Shown: positions 36,834 to 46,586 of the stretch, in pieces
Layout: each line of letters opens with the position of its first letter
Position numbering within the stretch: position 1 is the first letter of the stretch
Origin: Bythopirellula polymerisocia
GTDB taxonomy: Bacteria > Planctomycetota > Planctomycetia > Pirellulales > Lacipirellulaceae
Direction: 5' to 3'
NCBI RefSeq assembly: GCF_007860015.1
Contig: NZ_SJPS01000009.1
Coordinates: 1 to 64,000 of the forward strand
DNA: 64,000 nucleotides
The notes under the pieces: model-generated
Told to the model about the DNA's origin: nothing
Seen by the model: the letters and a program-made list of their open reading frames with translations, nothing else
The model's database searches: none
Position numbers and translations under genes: made by a program

Positions 36834-37597
36834 CCTGTATAAATAACTTGCCACATCCGTTTTACTCCAAATGAATCTAATTAGCCGCTCCATTATCGAT
36901 GATGCAGCCACCCCTAAAGCGAGATAGGGCGAGCGAGCGCCGATCTCGTCTTTCGCGGTTTCAATACTTTGCAAACCGTCTCGTTCGCTCAGCACCTACC
37001 GAATGGGACTCAAACTCAGCAAGTCCATTGCTAATAACGACATCTAAAATGTGCACACGCACGTATTGTTACGATGAGGGGTCTTTGCAGGGAGGGTCTT
37101 TTGTCGCTCGCAGTGGTGGGTAGCAAGCTCGCCAGAAGGAGATGAATCACCTAGCAAGTCTCAAGAACTCTTTGATGCTTGACACTCCCAACAACTGCCC
37201 CTTTTTCGGGGTTCCGGTTCGGGGGTGTGAAGTTCGACGATTGCACACAGACAGGCCGTCCTTGGGCGCAAGCGAAACCTACTTCGGTCGAATCGACCTC
37301 CCGCAGTTCGCGGATTTCCAAACTGAGCGAGGTTGGACCAGCCGCCCGCTGGAGGGGCACAAGGCTATCTACGGAGGTCTCTCCCGAGAAATTAGACCGC
37401 TGCGCCCTAGCAAAATTGCTTCGAGCGGTCGGATGATGCATCCGCTGCGAGTTTCAGCGAGGGCGAATTGACAGCGGTGCGGACACCTCAGCAGGTTCCG
37501 ACAAGATTATCGAGTTGCAAAAGGGTGGGGTGTTGGTAGTGTCACGTATCAGTTAATTCTTGAGACTCACTAAGAGACTCGTTGGCGTCTGGAGATA
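36834..37597. other. Intergenic, no gene recognised
   Basis: About 760 bases. Overlapping short open frames on both strands (up to about 110 codons around 37142-37471) look like shadows of each other and match no family I know. GC-rich short inverted stretches near 37200 (CCCCTTTTTCGGGG) may be a weak hairpin. The stretch lies beside a decayed transporter and may be degraded DNA. Confidence 0.5.
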
Positions 37598-37970
37598 TTA
37601 CCTCCCAAAGCTGCGAACAATAGCAGCATCCAGATTTGCGGCTCGTGCTGCGAGATAAATACCGATGAGGATAATTATGCAGCCGCCAATCTGAACGATA
37701 GAGAGTGCTTCATCGAACAGAAGATAGGCAAGTATCGTTGAAAAGATCGGTTCTCCAGTGCCACATCGCGATACGTGAGAGATAAGCAACTCTCGGCGGC
37801 GGAAAACGAGCGTGGGGATCAACATCACTACAAATCCGATGCCCAAGCGATACTCAGCGATGGTCAGCGAAGCCGCTTCCTGCTGGGCGAACCGGACGAA
37901 GATCGCCCCGGTCGACACGGACAAGACGCCCAGTGCCAAGACGAGGTAAGCTTGAGCGGACGGTTTCAAG
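37598..37970 (-). pseudogene. EamA/DMT transporter remnant with internal deletion
   Basis: The frame contains the start of an EamA transporter (YLVLALGVLSVSTGAIFVRFAQ, then AEYRLGIGFVVMLIP) joined after SHVSRCGTG to the last helices of the second EamA repeat (EPIFSTILAYLLFDEALS ... GGCIIILIGIYLA). A working protein has two repeats and about 290 residues; here about 125 remain, so roughly 165 residues are missing. The most likely start is a TTG near 37970, because the longer frame upstream runs antisense-free into the PEP-CTERM gene without similarity. Almost certainly non-functional. Confidence 0.7.
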
Positions 37971-38667
37971 AAAGGATATTGACGGCAAAGGTTCGCTGTC
38001 GATGAAAACCGCTGACGGTTACCAGTGTCAACAACAACACTACACTGGACGGTTCTGGCACTGCGGCAACCGCTGCTAGAGATCCACTGCCATAATGGGT
38101 CTGCCATTCGGCTAAGCTGCCGACGCTTGGGTTGCGCTGCCACACGAGAAAGTCGGTGCCATCCACATCGCCATCGCGATCAAAATCCCCTGCAAACTCT
38201 AGGAGAGTTACGTCGGTGAACTCGATGCCGCCACCCAGAGTTCCATATTCAGCCGAAAGAAAGTCCGTCTCAATGAGCCCGGAGGGATACGTGGCGATCT
38301 TGAAAACCCCTTGCACACCGGTGAGAGAAAGCTCAATCCATTGTTCTTTGTTGGCAAAATAGTCTTGAATCCAGCTGGTACCAGTCGCTGAATCGACACC
38401 AGTAAAACGATCAATCGACGTGGCGGGAGGACCTTCAAGTAGCATCGAAACGGCTGTCTGACCGTCGGTATCAAAAAACATGGCTCCCGTGGCGCGATTG
38501 TAGTAGAAATCTGCGATTCCAGTACCAGGTAGGCCATCGGAATAGGCGCGTGTTGCGATCAGACTCACCGAAATGAGCAACAATCCAGACAGAAGAAACC
38601 TGCAATGCGCAAACACGAAATACCTCAAGGAATGACAAGCCGCAACAAACAATTTCAACGACTCCAT
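37966..38667 (-). CDS. PEP-CTERM protein with dockerin-type repeat
   Basis: A 233-residue exported protein. The signal segment is at about residues 22-42 (FLLSGLLLISVSLIATRAYSD). A short beta-rich body follows, then one dockerin-type calcium motif (DFDRDGDVDGTDFLVWQRN) near residue 165 and a C-terminal PEP-CTERM sorting signal (VPEPSSVVLLLTLVTVSG, then HRQR). PEP-CTERM proteins are handled by exosortase and end in the outer envelope or matrix. The function of the body is unknown. It precedes the EamA remnant and follows the large hydrolase on the same strand. Confidence 0.82.
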   Translation of the reverse strand: MESLKLFVAACHSLRYFVFAHCRFLLSGLLLISVSLIATRAYSDGLPGTGIADFYYNRATGAMFFDTDGQTAVSMLLEGPPATSIDRFTGVDSATGTSWIQDYFANKEQWIELSLTGVQGVFKIATYPSGLIETDFLSAEYGTLGGGIEFTDVTLLEFAGDFDRDGDVDGTDFLVWQRNPSVGSLAEWQTHYGSGSLAAVAAVPEPSSVVLLLTLVTVSGFHRQRTFAVNILS

Positions 38668-38734
38668 GGTTTAGCGAAGGCAAATATCAACATAGTTTCT
38701 AGTTCTTTCCGCTTTGGGCTTTGACAGCCGCTGA

Positions 38735-41700
38735 TCACCGCGACATGTACGCCCTTGCCCATTCTACTTCTAGTGCCATTGAATTGGGACTCCACTGCAA
38801 GTCATCCAATTTTGGCGATTGTTCATTCGAAGACTGGGTCAGACTGGTTCTTTTTGAAGAGGGAATGAACCGGTTTCTGCGGAGTTCCCCCAATTCGTCA
38901 AATTCTTTGTGTCCCTGCTCAAAGAGTTGCGTTGATTCAAACGCCAAGTCAGCAAACACCTGGTCGATGACAGCAGTCTCATCCGCTCTTGTAGAGTGCG
39001 TTTTCAACCGGCCAGCAAGCGACATTCTATCGGGAAGAACCAGGGGAAAACTGACAGTGACTGATTTAGCCACATCGGAGACCGTGGTTTGCGATGAATC
39101 CGGCATCAGACCGACAGTATCAGTTGGAGGGATAATTGGGATAGGGGAAATTACCGTTTCGACTTGGAGCGACAAGATGGGAGGTGCAATGTTACTCACA
39201 TCAGTGAAGATATTGCCAAGCCACAGATCGAAATCGTTCGAGTCCACCGCGCCATCGTAATTGAAGTCCCCAGCAGACCAGTTGCCGCCACTTATACGGT
39301 TTTGATTCCAAATATTGAAGTCTGAGGCGTCGACGGCCCCATTCAAATTGGCATCGCCGTAAAGTGTGTGTCGGATGAGGATCGAAGTGGAATCGACCGC
39401 CGTTCCCAGGAACATACCTCCCGGAGGTAGCAACACCGCACTCTCGCCGTACCCAACGGCCGACTGGAACGCATCACCGTAACTCGAGGTGATGCCTGCA
39501 CCGTTCCAATTCCCTGATTGATACGCGCTACTGACCGCCAGGCCAATCGCCGTCAGCGGCGAAGTGAGTGTATAGTCAATGATCAGGCCGTTGTTCCCCA
39601 GATCGAGCATTCCGAAAGGTCCCAATGTGAGTACACTCACGGTCACCACATCCGGCGAATTCTGTGTGGACTCGATGCTCACTTGCCCTTGGACATCTAG
39701 ATCGCTCAATCTCGCGCCAGCAGTTAACTGGATTGCCGCTGCCGAGCAGATCGAGACACTTGGCCCCATAGCGTCTGTTTCAACTGTCAGAATCAATTGG
39801 CCATCCAGAATTTCGATCGTGTCGCTGGAGTCGGCGTTTCGGACAATGAGGGTCTTGCCGATCAGTCCCGAGACCGACAGAGAGTCCGCATCGTATCCGC
39901 CGCTAACAACCACGGTATCGAATTCTGACAACGTGTAGGGTTGGGTAATACTATTGCGGGTCACACTGAGTTGACTCACCCCGGCACTGAGGGTGAACTG
40001 ATCGGCGGACTCGGTTCCGTTGAGATACAGGGTGCGGTCTACAATAATCCCAAAGTCACCAACTCGCGTTTCGTAAAGGCTGGCACCTACCGAACGAGCA
40101 GCGTCAACTATCTCGCTGTATGGCGTATCCGTGATGCTCACGAACCCGAGGTTGCTGTTGTTGTTATTGCTGTTGAGCTTGCCGCTGGAGGGGAAATCCC
40201 AGTATTGGAGCCAATGCACGCCCACGTATCGGTCGCTGTTGAGGGCACTTTCCAGATAGGTGGTGAACTTTTCAGCCCGGTCTGCCTGATCAGTGGCAGT
40301 TTTCAAGCCGTCGGACCACAACCCCGTGTCGTTCGCACTAAAATGGTACTCTCCTGAAATCAGCGGGACGTCGCCTACGAGACCTGGAGGTAGAACCGAG
40401 ATGTCTGGGCCATAACGATTGATGCTTACCACGTCGGCGTAGGCCATGGCCGCCTGGGCCGGAGCCAATCGGACACTCCCAGTGAAACGAGCACCAAGAT
40501 AAAGGTGATTCGGAGCCGCTTCCTGCATTGCCTGTTTAGTCGAGCTGAAATATTGCTCAGCATAGGACACGTCGAAGGCCACGAGGTCAGCGTTGGCGCC
40601 ACCCAAGTTAGGAGTGACATTGCGCAGAGTCAGGAAACTATTCCAGGATGCATAACTGGTTTGCCATTGTGCGTTGAGGTTCTGAATAGTGCCATACTTG
40701 CTTTGCATTTGATCTCGGAATGCGATCTTGGCGGGCTGTGTAGACACGGCCGCCAAGGCCTCCAAACCCACCTCGGTATCATCAGTCAATGTTCCCCGCG
40801 TCCAATTCAACTCATTGTGGATGAAGTACCCAATGGTCCAGGGGTCGTTAAGACTCTTCCCCGCTTCTTCGTTGATGCGGTTTTTCACATTGACCAAGTA
40901 GTTTGGATCAAAATAGTCGGCAAACTTGCTATTAGAGTTAATCAAAGAAGGATTCTGAGGAAACAAGACCATCGTATAGGGGGTTCGTTGCTGTAAGTAG
41001 ACATCTTCATCTGACCAGCCAGCGATCGTGTTCATGCCCCAACTTCGCAGTCGTTCATGTGCGATCTGTTGAGATTGTGCTTCCCAGTCTGTGCCATATT
41101 TTTTGAGTGCGTTGGCAGCGAAAAAATTCATCGTCAGCGGGCGACTTCCCTGATAGTTGCCGCTAGTCACGGTACTGGTTTCGAGTTGCAGAAACTCTTC
41201 CGCCGGGTCAGCAGCATCAGGCAGATAGGCAAAGTATTCTTCTCGATCTGTGACACCCGTCTTGACTGCTACTTCGGTGCTTTCAAATCGGTCGGGGTCG
41301 CTCACGCCGGTAATTCCGTTAGAGAAGAACAATCGACCCTCGGGATCGACTAGCCACCATTTGTCGTTCACTTTTGCGGTGTAGAAAAACCCCGTGGCAG
41401 TCAGTTGTGGCCCTGCGGACCACCCACCGAAGAGATCAAAATCGGCTGGGCCAGGATTCGCAGTAAGGTCCGCTGCTTCTGTTGAGACAGATTGGATCAG
41501 TTCATCCAATGAGTTAATCTTGTCTGTCCAGTTCAAATACCGATATTGCCCGAATTCGTCGATAAAGGGAAAGAAACCCTGGGGGTAAAGTGAACCTCCT
41601 AGCGGCGAAGGAGGCAAACCTTGCAAGCCGACAATTGCCTGTGGGCCCGACAATAGATTAAGGGCTGCCGCACTGGTAGCTGCTGACCATGTACTGCCGA

Positions 41701-43144
41701 GCCGGAATTCATCGAACTGCGTTGTCCCCACGCCACTAAACCGTGAGAAGGCGATGCGGTCAAACGCCAAATCATGGTCTGTGATTACGGCGTCCGGAGT
41801 AACTTCCAGATCTCCCACAACGGGATTCTGCCACACACTTATCGTATCGTTGCCAGAAGCGAAATCGACTTTAACCACGAAGAGGTTAGTGCCGTTATTT
41901 AGTGGATCAAGGTTTATGGCCGTCCCAGCCGGACCTGTTATGACCTGGAAAGCAGAGTTGCTTGCCGAGTACAGGATGCGGAAGACCCGGTCCTCGGAAC
42001 TTACTCCGTCATTATACAAGGAGAACGTGGAAGTTGGGGGCGAGGAGCCATCGACCTTCATCAAAAATGAAAAATACAATTCCGAACTATCCGAGGAAGT
42101 GGCGATGTCTCCACTAGTATCCAAGTAATTTGCCAGAGGGCCATTGTTGCCATCGAGAATCAATCGCGACACTACTTCGGTTCCGTTGAGTTGTAGACGG
42201 TTTGCACCCGCAGTGCCAAATCCCGCGTAGTTTAGGCTCCCTGCTTCGGTCGTCGCCGATGCCGCGGTCGTAGCCCACGCACCATCAAAACCAGGAATGT
42301 ACGACCAGACGTCATCGATGAGACCTCCAGCGAGATACTCCACGTTATTAAATCCATCCGTAGTGATTGGGGCCTTTGGTACCAAATCTAGAGCTGTCTC
42401 ATCAGTCACCGCCGACCACTCGGTACCGAGTCGCACTTCATCGAACTTCGCTGTGCCAGTACCAATAAACCGTGTGAATGCCAGGCGATCGAATGCGATG
42501 TCGAAGGTTGTAAACTGAGCATCGGGAGTGGATTCAGGAGCACCCGCCGTTGGATTCTGCCAGACACTGATTATGTCATTCCCTGTCGAGAATTCGAACT
42601 TGAACACGAACAGGTTAATAGCATTGTTTAATGGGTCAAGATTAGCCGCAGTACCGCTTGGGCCAGCTATAGCTTGAAACGAAGTGTTAGTCTGAGAGTA
42701 AAGTATGCGGAACTCACGATTGGCTGAAGAAGTCCCATTATTAAAGAGTGAGAAGGTCGAGGTGGGGGGGGCAGTGCCATCGACTTGCATCAGCACGGAT
42801 AGATACAAGGGATCACTATTCGCCGAGATGCCGATGTCTCCGTTTGTATCAACGAAGTTTTCCAGTGGATCACCTGATCCCACTGAGAATTGGCGAGATA
42901 TGGTAATCGAATCGTTCAGTTGCACATGATTTGTCCCAGCGACACCTAGACCTGCATAGTGCAGACTACCAGACTCGATCGACGCGGATCCAGAACCGGC
43001 CCATATCCCGTCGAACCCGGAGACGGTCGGAGCAGATCCATCGAGTTGACTACCGACGGAGTACTGCTCAGTATCGAATCCTTCAAGAAGCAATGGCGCA
43101 GCACTCAATAAGTGTCGATCTTCAAGTACTTCGAATCTTCTCAT
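38735..43144 (-). CDS. Large LEPR-XLL agarase-like glycoside hydrolase (GH50-like)
   Basis: A 1469-residue secreted protein. The ATG at 43144 gives MRRFEVLEDRHLLSA, a planctomycete LEPR-XLL N-terminus. Residues about 15-245 and 255-490 are tandem copies of a jelly-roll-like domain with SVWQNP and FDE(V/F)RLG segments. About 510-1050 is a clan GH-A barrel of the beta-agarase type (KWWLVDPEGRLFFSNG), with a probable acid/base in HNELNW near residue 780 and a nucleophile in SGEYHF near residue 932. The roughly 150-residue spacing fits GH50. A dockerin-type pair (GDANLNGAVDASDFN, GDFNYDGAVDSNDFD) lies near 1290-1325. The substrate is probably a marine galactan such as agar; this is inference. Confidence 0.78.
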   Translation of the reverse strand: MRRFEVLEDRHLLSAAPLLLEGFDTEQYSVGSQLDGSAPTVSGFDGIWAGSGSASIESGSLHYAGLGVAGTNHVQLNDSITISRQFSVGSGDPLENFVDTNGDIGISANSDPLYLSVLMQVDGTAPPTSTFSLFNNGTSSANREFRILYSQTNTSFQAIAGPSGTAANLDPLNNAINLFVFKFEFSTGNDIISVWQNPTAGAPESTPDAQFTTFDIAFDRLAFTRFIGTGTAKFDEVRLGTEWSAVTDETALDLVPKAPITTDGFNNVEYLAGGLIDDVWSYIPGFDGAWATTAASATTEAGSLNYAGFGTAGANRLQLNGTEVVSRLILDGNNGPLANYLDTSGDIATSSDSSELYFSFLMKVDGSSPPTSTFSLYNDGVSSEDRVFRILYSASNSAFQVITGPAGTAINLDPLNNGTNLFVVKVDFASGNDTISVWQNPVVGDLEVTPDAVITDHDLAFDRIAFSRFSGVGTTQFDEFRLGSTWSAATSAAALNLLSGPQAIVGLQGLPPSPLGGSLYPQGFFPFIDEFGQYRYLNWTDKINSLDELIQSVSTEAADLTANPGPADFDLFGGWSAGPQLTATGFFYTAKVNDKWWLVDPEGRLFFSNGITGVSDPDRFESTEVAVKTGVTDREEYFAYLPDAADPAEEFLQLETSTVTSGNYQGSRPLTMNFFAANALKKYGTDWEAQSQQIAHERLRSWGMNTIAGWSDEDVYLQQRTPYTMVLFPQNPSLINSNSKFADYFDPNYLVNVKNRINEEAGKSLNDPWTIGYFIHNELNWTRGTLTDDTEVGLEALAAVSTQPAKIAFRDQMQSKYGTIQNLNAQWQTSYASWNSFLTLRNVTPNLGGANADLVAFDVSYAEQYFSSTKQAMQEAAPNHLYLGARFTGSVRLAPAQAAMAYADVVSINRYGPDISVLPPGLVGDVPLISGEYHFSANDTGLWSDGLKTATDQADRAEKFTTYLESALNSDRYVGVHWLQYWDFPSSGKLNSNNNNSNLGFVSITDTPYSEIVDAARSVGASLYETRVGDFGIIVDRTLYLNGTESADQFTLSAGVSQLSVTRNSITQPYTLSEFDTVVVSGGYDADSLSVSGLIGKTLIVRNADSSDTIEILDGQLILTVETDAMGPSVSICSAAAIQLTAGARLSDLDVQGQVSIESTQNSPDVVTVSVLTLGPFGMLDLGNNGLIIDYTLTSPLTAIGLAVSSAYQSGNWNGAGITSSYGDAFQSAVGYGESAVLLPPGGMFLGTAVDSTSILIRHTLYGDANLNGAVDASDFNIWNQNRISGGNWSAGDFNYDGAVDSNDFDLWLGNIFTDVSNIAPPILSLQVETVISPIPIIPPTDTVGLMPDSSQTTVSDVAKSVTVSFPLVLPDRMSLAGRLKTHSTRADETAVIDQVFADLAFESTQLFEQGHKEFDELGELRRNRFIPSSKRTSLTQSSNEQSPKLDDLQWSPNSMALEVEWARAYMSR

Positions 43145-43870
43145 GTTTGGGTATTTAACCCCTTTTCCGAACAAAGCTGAATTCTAAACGAATATGAACA
43201 ATCCCTCGTCGGATTTGGAATGATGAGCAGTTCAAATGTGCAAGGCAATTTCATAGGGAAACATATGACTCAACATTTATAAGTGCGAAAACGTCACTTA
43301 AGCCGCGCATTGATTTCACAGGATCTGTTTGATTTCTGGAAAGATGCTTGTTTACCGCATTCGAGCTGTTGGGAATCGCCTCGACGCGTCAGAATTCATG
43401 CTAATTGCAGAACATCTCATGTGATAGTCCAAGTCGGAGATGCAGGTTCTCCAGCGTGAGCCGCGATTGAACTAGTTTTGGAAAACATAGAACGAGCCCT
43501 TTTTTCTCTAGCTAAATACGTTTACGGCTCATTCCAATTGTCGGAGACCTTGTCCGTAAATCCTTCAAAATGAAGAAGTTACGTGCATTCAGGCCCATTC
43601 TTCATGTCCATCGAATCGGGTTGTTTGGTAAGAAAAGTTTGCTTCTTGGATCTTTTTTGTATTATTATGAGAATCTTAAGGTTTCAAATGGGTTACTCCT
43701 TAGTGGCTGAGTACATATCCTTGGCTCGCTTGTCGTTTTCTTGTCTATGAATTTGTCGTCAACCAGCTTCAGTAACTATTTCAGGTGTGAGCAGATTGAA
43801 CTAGTAGCTATGTGAATTGCTTGCACGTATTTTTGGTCTTTTGTCATCTTTATTGGGGGAGGAATAGCTA
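43145..43870. other. Long divergent intergenic region
   Basis: About 726 bases between the hydrolase (minus strand) and the first PEP-CTERM gene (plus strand). It is AT-richer than its surroundings and has no open frame worth calling. It should contain both promoters. GGGGGAGGAATAGCTAATG at its right edge is a strong ribosome site for the 43871 gene. Confidence 0.55.
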
Positions 43871-44956
43871 ATGCTTCGAATGCAACAGCACTTTATTGAC
43901 ACACCAGTACTCAGTACGCTTCTAACGAACGATCAAAGAGCATCTTCTCCAGCCTTCGGTTTCTGCGCCATTGGGTATTTCTTGGTACTACTCACATTTC
44001 TCGGAAGTGGTTTGACAACTCAGGCCGATGCAGGCCAGATTGCTGTCGATCATTTTCTCACCGGCAATCCTGCGAATACAGCCAATGGTGAGTATTCTGT
44101 CACTCAATTGCGGCGTTCCGAAGTGAATGGTGCCGGTCAAGATCCCACAATTCCAGGTTTTACCGATCCTTGGACCGGCAACGTTACAAGTGGTTCTTTG
44201 GCTGTGGCTCAGTGGACAGCGGAATCAGCTCCTACTGGGTCAACCGTCGGTTACCAGCAAGGTGGTCGTGCCCGGTTTGGTGGCTCTTCGGCTGTCAATG
44301 CGCTACAACGCCGCGTGCAACGAGAACTTTCTTCTTATGCCCCCAGTAACACCTATTACATGTCGCTGATCACCCAGATTGCAACGGGTGATCTGGCGGG
44401 GGCAGACGGCTTTGTGGGCGCAGGCTTTACGAACAGCGATCCTAGCGTAACCCAGCAAGACGCCAATATTGTCGGAGGCAGTGCCCTGCGTGGAGTGTTG
44501 ATTGGTGCCGCTTCTTCAGATGGCTCAGTTACGGACTTCGTCGTCAGGCACGTTGGTTCAACTGGTTTCGTGCAGAATGACGTACTTGAGTCAAATATTG
44601 ACAATATTATTCCGACTCTCACTATCCTGAAATTGGAGTTCAATGACGACCCTGGAAATCCTAATGGAAACTCTAAGTTAACAGTCTGGCAAAATCCGAC
44701 GGACTTTTCGTCGGAGTCTGCTGCCTCGGCGTCGGTAACACCAGTGGTACTGAGAACGTTTGCTCTGGGAACCAATGCCGATATGACGCACTTAACACTG
44801 ACCGGCCTCAACTATTCCAAGGCCGCCAGCTTTGACGAGCCTACCTTAGGCACGAGCTGGGCCTCTGTTATTCCTGAGCCTGGTACGGCTGTCTTGATTG
44901 CATCGGTCCTATTGTTTAGTGGTATGACCCGCAAACGCCGGATGACTATTGGTTAA
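43871..44956 (+). CDS. PEP-CTERM protein with jelly-roll-like domain
   Basis: A 361-residue exported protein. GGAGGAATAGCTA precedes the ATG. A signal segment spans about residues 34-57. The body (about 60-330) resembles the N-terminal repeats of the 38735-43144 hydrolase: a GNVTSGSL segment, LKLEFNDDPGN, LTVWQNPT and FDEPTLGTSW. The C-terminus is a PEP-CTERM signal (IPEPGTAVLIASVLLFSG, then RKRR). There is no dockerin motif. It is a close paralogue of the next gene. The likely role is as an envelope or matrix protein, perhaps binding sugar. Confidence 0.82.
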   Translation: MLRMQQHFIDTPVLSTLLTNDQRASSPAFGFCAIGYFLVLLTFLGSGLTTQADAGQIAVDHFLTGNPANTANGEYSVTQLRRSEVNGAGQDPTIPGFTDPWTGNVTSGSLAVAQWTAESAPTGSTVGYQQGGRARFGGSSAVNALQRRVQRELSSYAPSNTYYMSLITQIATGDLAGADGFVGAGFTNSDPSVTQQDANIVGGSALRGVLIGAASSDGSVTDFVVRHVGSTGFVQNDVLESNIDNIIPTLTILKLEFNDDPGNPNGNSKLTVWQNPTDFSSESAASASVTPVVLRTFALGTNADMTHLTLTGLNYSKAASFDEPTLGTSWASVIPEPGTAVLIASVLLFSGMTRKRRMTIG

Positions 44957-45184
44957 GGGTTTTTCCATTATGTATGAATGCTTCCACTGAATCCGCGGCT
45001 TCCAGTGGAGCCACGACACGTTTTCCAGTTTACAGCAATCGCGATCATGAGGGACACATGCTTGCTGGGGCAGCGATTGCTATAACTGCGTTGAGAGAAG
45101 ATGCCGTCTCTCGAATTGCATTGGGCTTGCTGCGCGGTCACGGACAATCTTCCTTCTCGCAGATCCGAGTTGAGAACGAACTAA

Positions 45185-46465
45185 ATGAAAGGCTTCTGTA
45201 TGTTGTCGATTTTTAAGCGCCACTTGAAACGGCCAGCATTGAAAATTGCTGTGGTGTGGGCGCCGTTGCCAGCTTTTATCTCCGCCGCACTGTTTGTCTC
45301 TCTACTGTCTGGACTGGTTTTAGAGACTCGTGCGGAACTCATTGCTACGGATCATTTTCTGGGCGGCATTCCCGGCGATCCTCTCCTGGGTGAATACGAT
45401 TTGACTGCATTTAAGAATCAATTGCGAAGAGGCAATGCCAATGGCGGCGGTCAGGATCCGACTGTCGCAGGCTTTGTCGATCCCTGGTCTGGAAATGTTA
45501 CATCGGGCTCACTAGGAGTGGCGCAATGGACAGCGGAGCTAGATCCTTTGGGCTCTGAATTCCCCTATCAACTTGGAGGGAGAACGCGATTTGCTGGCGT
45601 GGACAACCTGCAGAGACGTGTGCAGCGAGCTTTGTCTCCTTACACTGCCAGCGACACGTATTACATTTCGCTGGGGGCACAGGTGCTAACCGATGAACTC
45701 GATCTTGACGGGTTTGTGGGCATCGGGTTCACCAATATAGGGGCTACGGTTTCTGAAACCGATGCCAATCTCATCTCAGGAAATTCGCTTCGGGGCTTGC
45801 TGATCGGTGCTGCCGGAGATGGTGTCTCTGGAACCGATTATGTGGTGCGTCATGTTGGCTCTTCAGGTACTGTTCAGAATGACATTTTGCTAGATAACAT
45901 CATCCAGAACATTCCAGAAACCACCTCGCCATACCTCCGCCACACAATCGTAAAGCTTGAGTTCAATGACGATCCGGGCAACCTGAACGGCAATTCCAAG
46001 CTGACCATATGGCAAGATCCTACGAATGTTACAACCGAAGCGGCGGCCTCCGCTTCAGTAACACCGCTGGTATTTAGAACCTTTGCGCTAGATACCAATG
46101 CCGACCTCACTCATCTTACCCTCACCGGCATCGATTACTCTAAAGCTGCTAGTTTCGACGAACCACGACTCGGCACTACCTGGGAAGATGTCGTCGGAGG
46201 CTCCGCGGATTTCGACGGCGACGGCGACGTCGATGGTGCCGACTTTCTCACCTGGCAGCGCGGCTTCGGTGCTACAACAGGCGCATTGCGAAGCGAAGGA
46301 GATGCCAACAGTGATGGTGCAATCGATCAAACGGATCTCAATTATTGGACGAGTGGCTATGGTTCGGCTGCCGTTGTGCCAGTCACCATGGCCGTGCCTG
46401 AGCCAGCCAGTCTGGTATTGTTGCTGTTCGGAGTGCCTGCTCTGAGTCGGATTCTGCGACGTTAG
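45185..46465 (+). CDS. PEP-CTERM protein with jelly-roll-like domain and dockerin motif
   Basis: A 426-residue paralogue of the 43871 gene, sharing GGQDPTV, PWSGNVTSGSLGVAQWTAE, LEFNDDPGN and FDEPRLGTTW. It differs by carrying a dockerin-type calcium pair near residues 340-385 (ADFDGDGDVDGADFLTWQRG, GDANSDGAIDQTDLNYW) before the PEP-CTERM tail (VPEPASLVLLLFG, then RILRR). An N-terminal signal anchor is at about 25-55. A second ATG five codons in (45200) is equally possible as start. The gene pair looks like a tandem duplication with later loss or gain of the dockerin part. Confidence 0.82.
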   Translation: MKGFCMLSIFKRHLKRPALKIAVVWAPLPAFISAALFVSLLSGLVLETRAELIATDHFLGGIPGDPLLGEYDLTAFKNQLRRGNANGGGQDPTVAGFVDPWSGNVTSGSLGVAQWTAELDPLGSEFPYQLGGRTRFAGVDNLQRRVQRALSPYTASDTYYISLGAQVLTDELDLDGFVGIGFTNIGATVSETDANLISGNSLRGLLIGAAGDGVSGTDYVVRHVGSSGTVQNDILLDNIIQNIPETTSPYLRHTIVKLEFNDDPGNLNGNSKLTIWQDPTNVTTEAAASASVTPLVFRTFALDTNADLTHLTLTGIDYSKAASFDEPRLGTTWEDVVGGSADFDGDGDVDGADFLTWQRGFGATTGALRSEGDANSDGAIDQTDLNYWTSGYGSAAVVPVTMAVPEPASLVLLLFGVPALSRILRR

Positions 46466-46586
46466 CCTGAGAAAAGTGTTCTACCGTGGTACGAGAACTG
46501 AACGCCGCGATGGAATCTGATATTCTTGCAGAGCTGAAAGTTTCGAGTTCGGCTCCCGGGTTGCCATTAATCATTTGGAGAAATCA

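Noticed and set aside
37142-37471. Overlapping frames of about 100 codons on both strands
   Set aside because: They mirror each other in composition and show no domain, signal or ribosome site.
44974-45216. 80-codon frame between the two PEP-CTERM genes
   Set aside because: It overlaps the start of the second gene in another frame and has no recognisable content.
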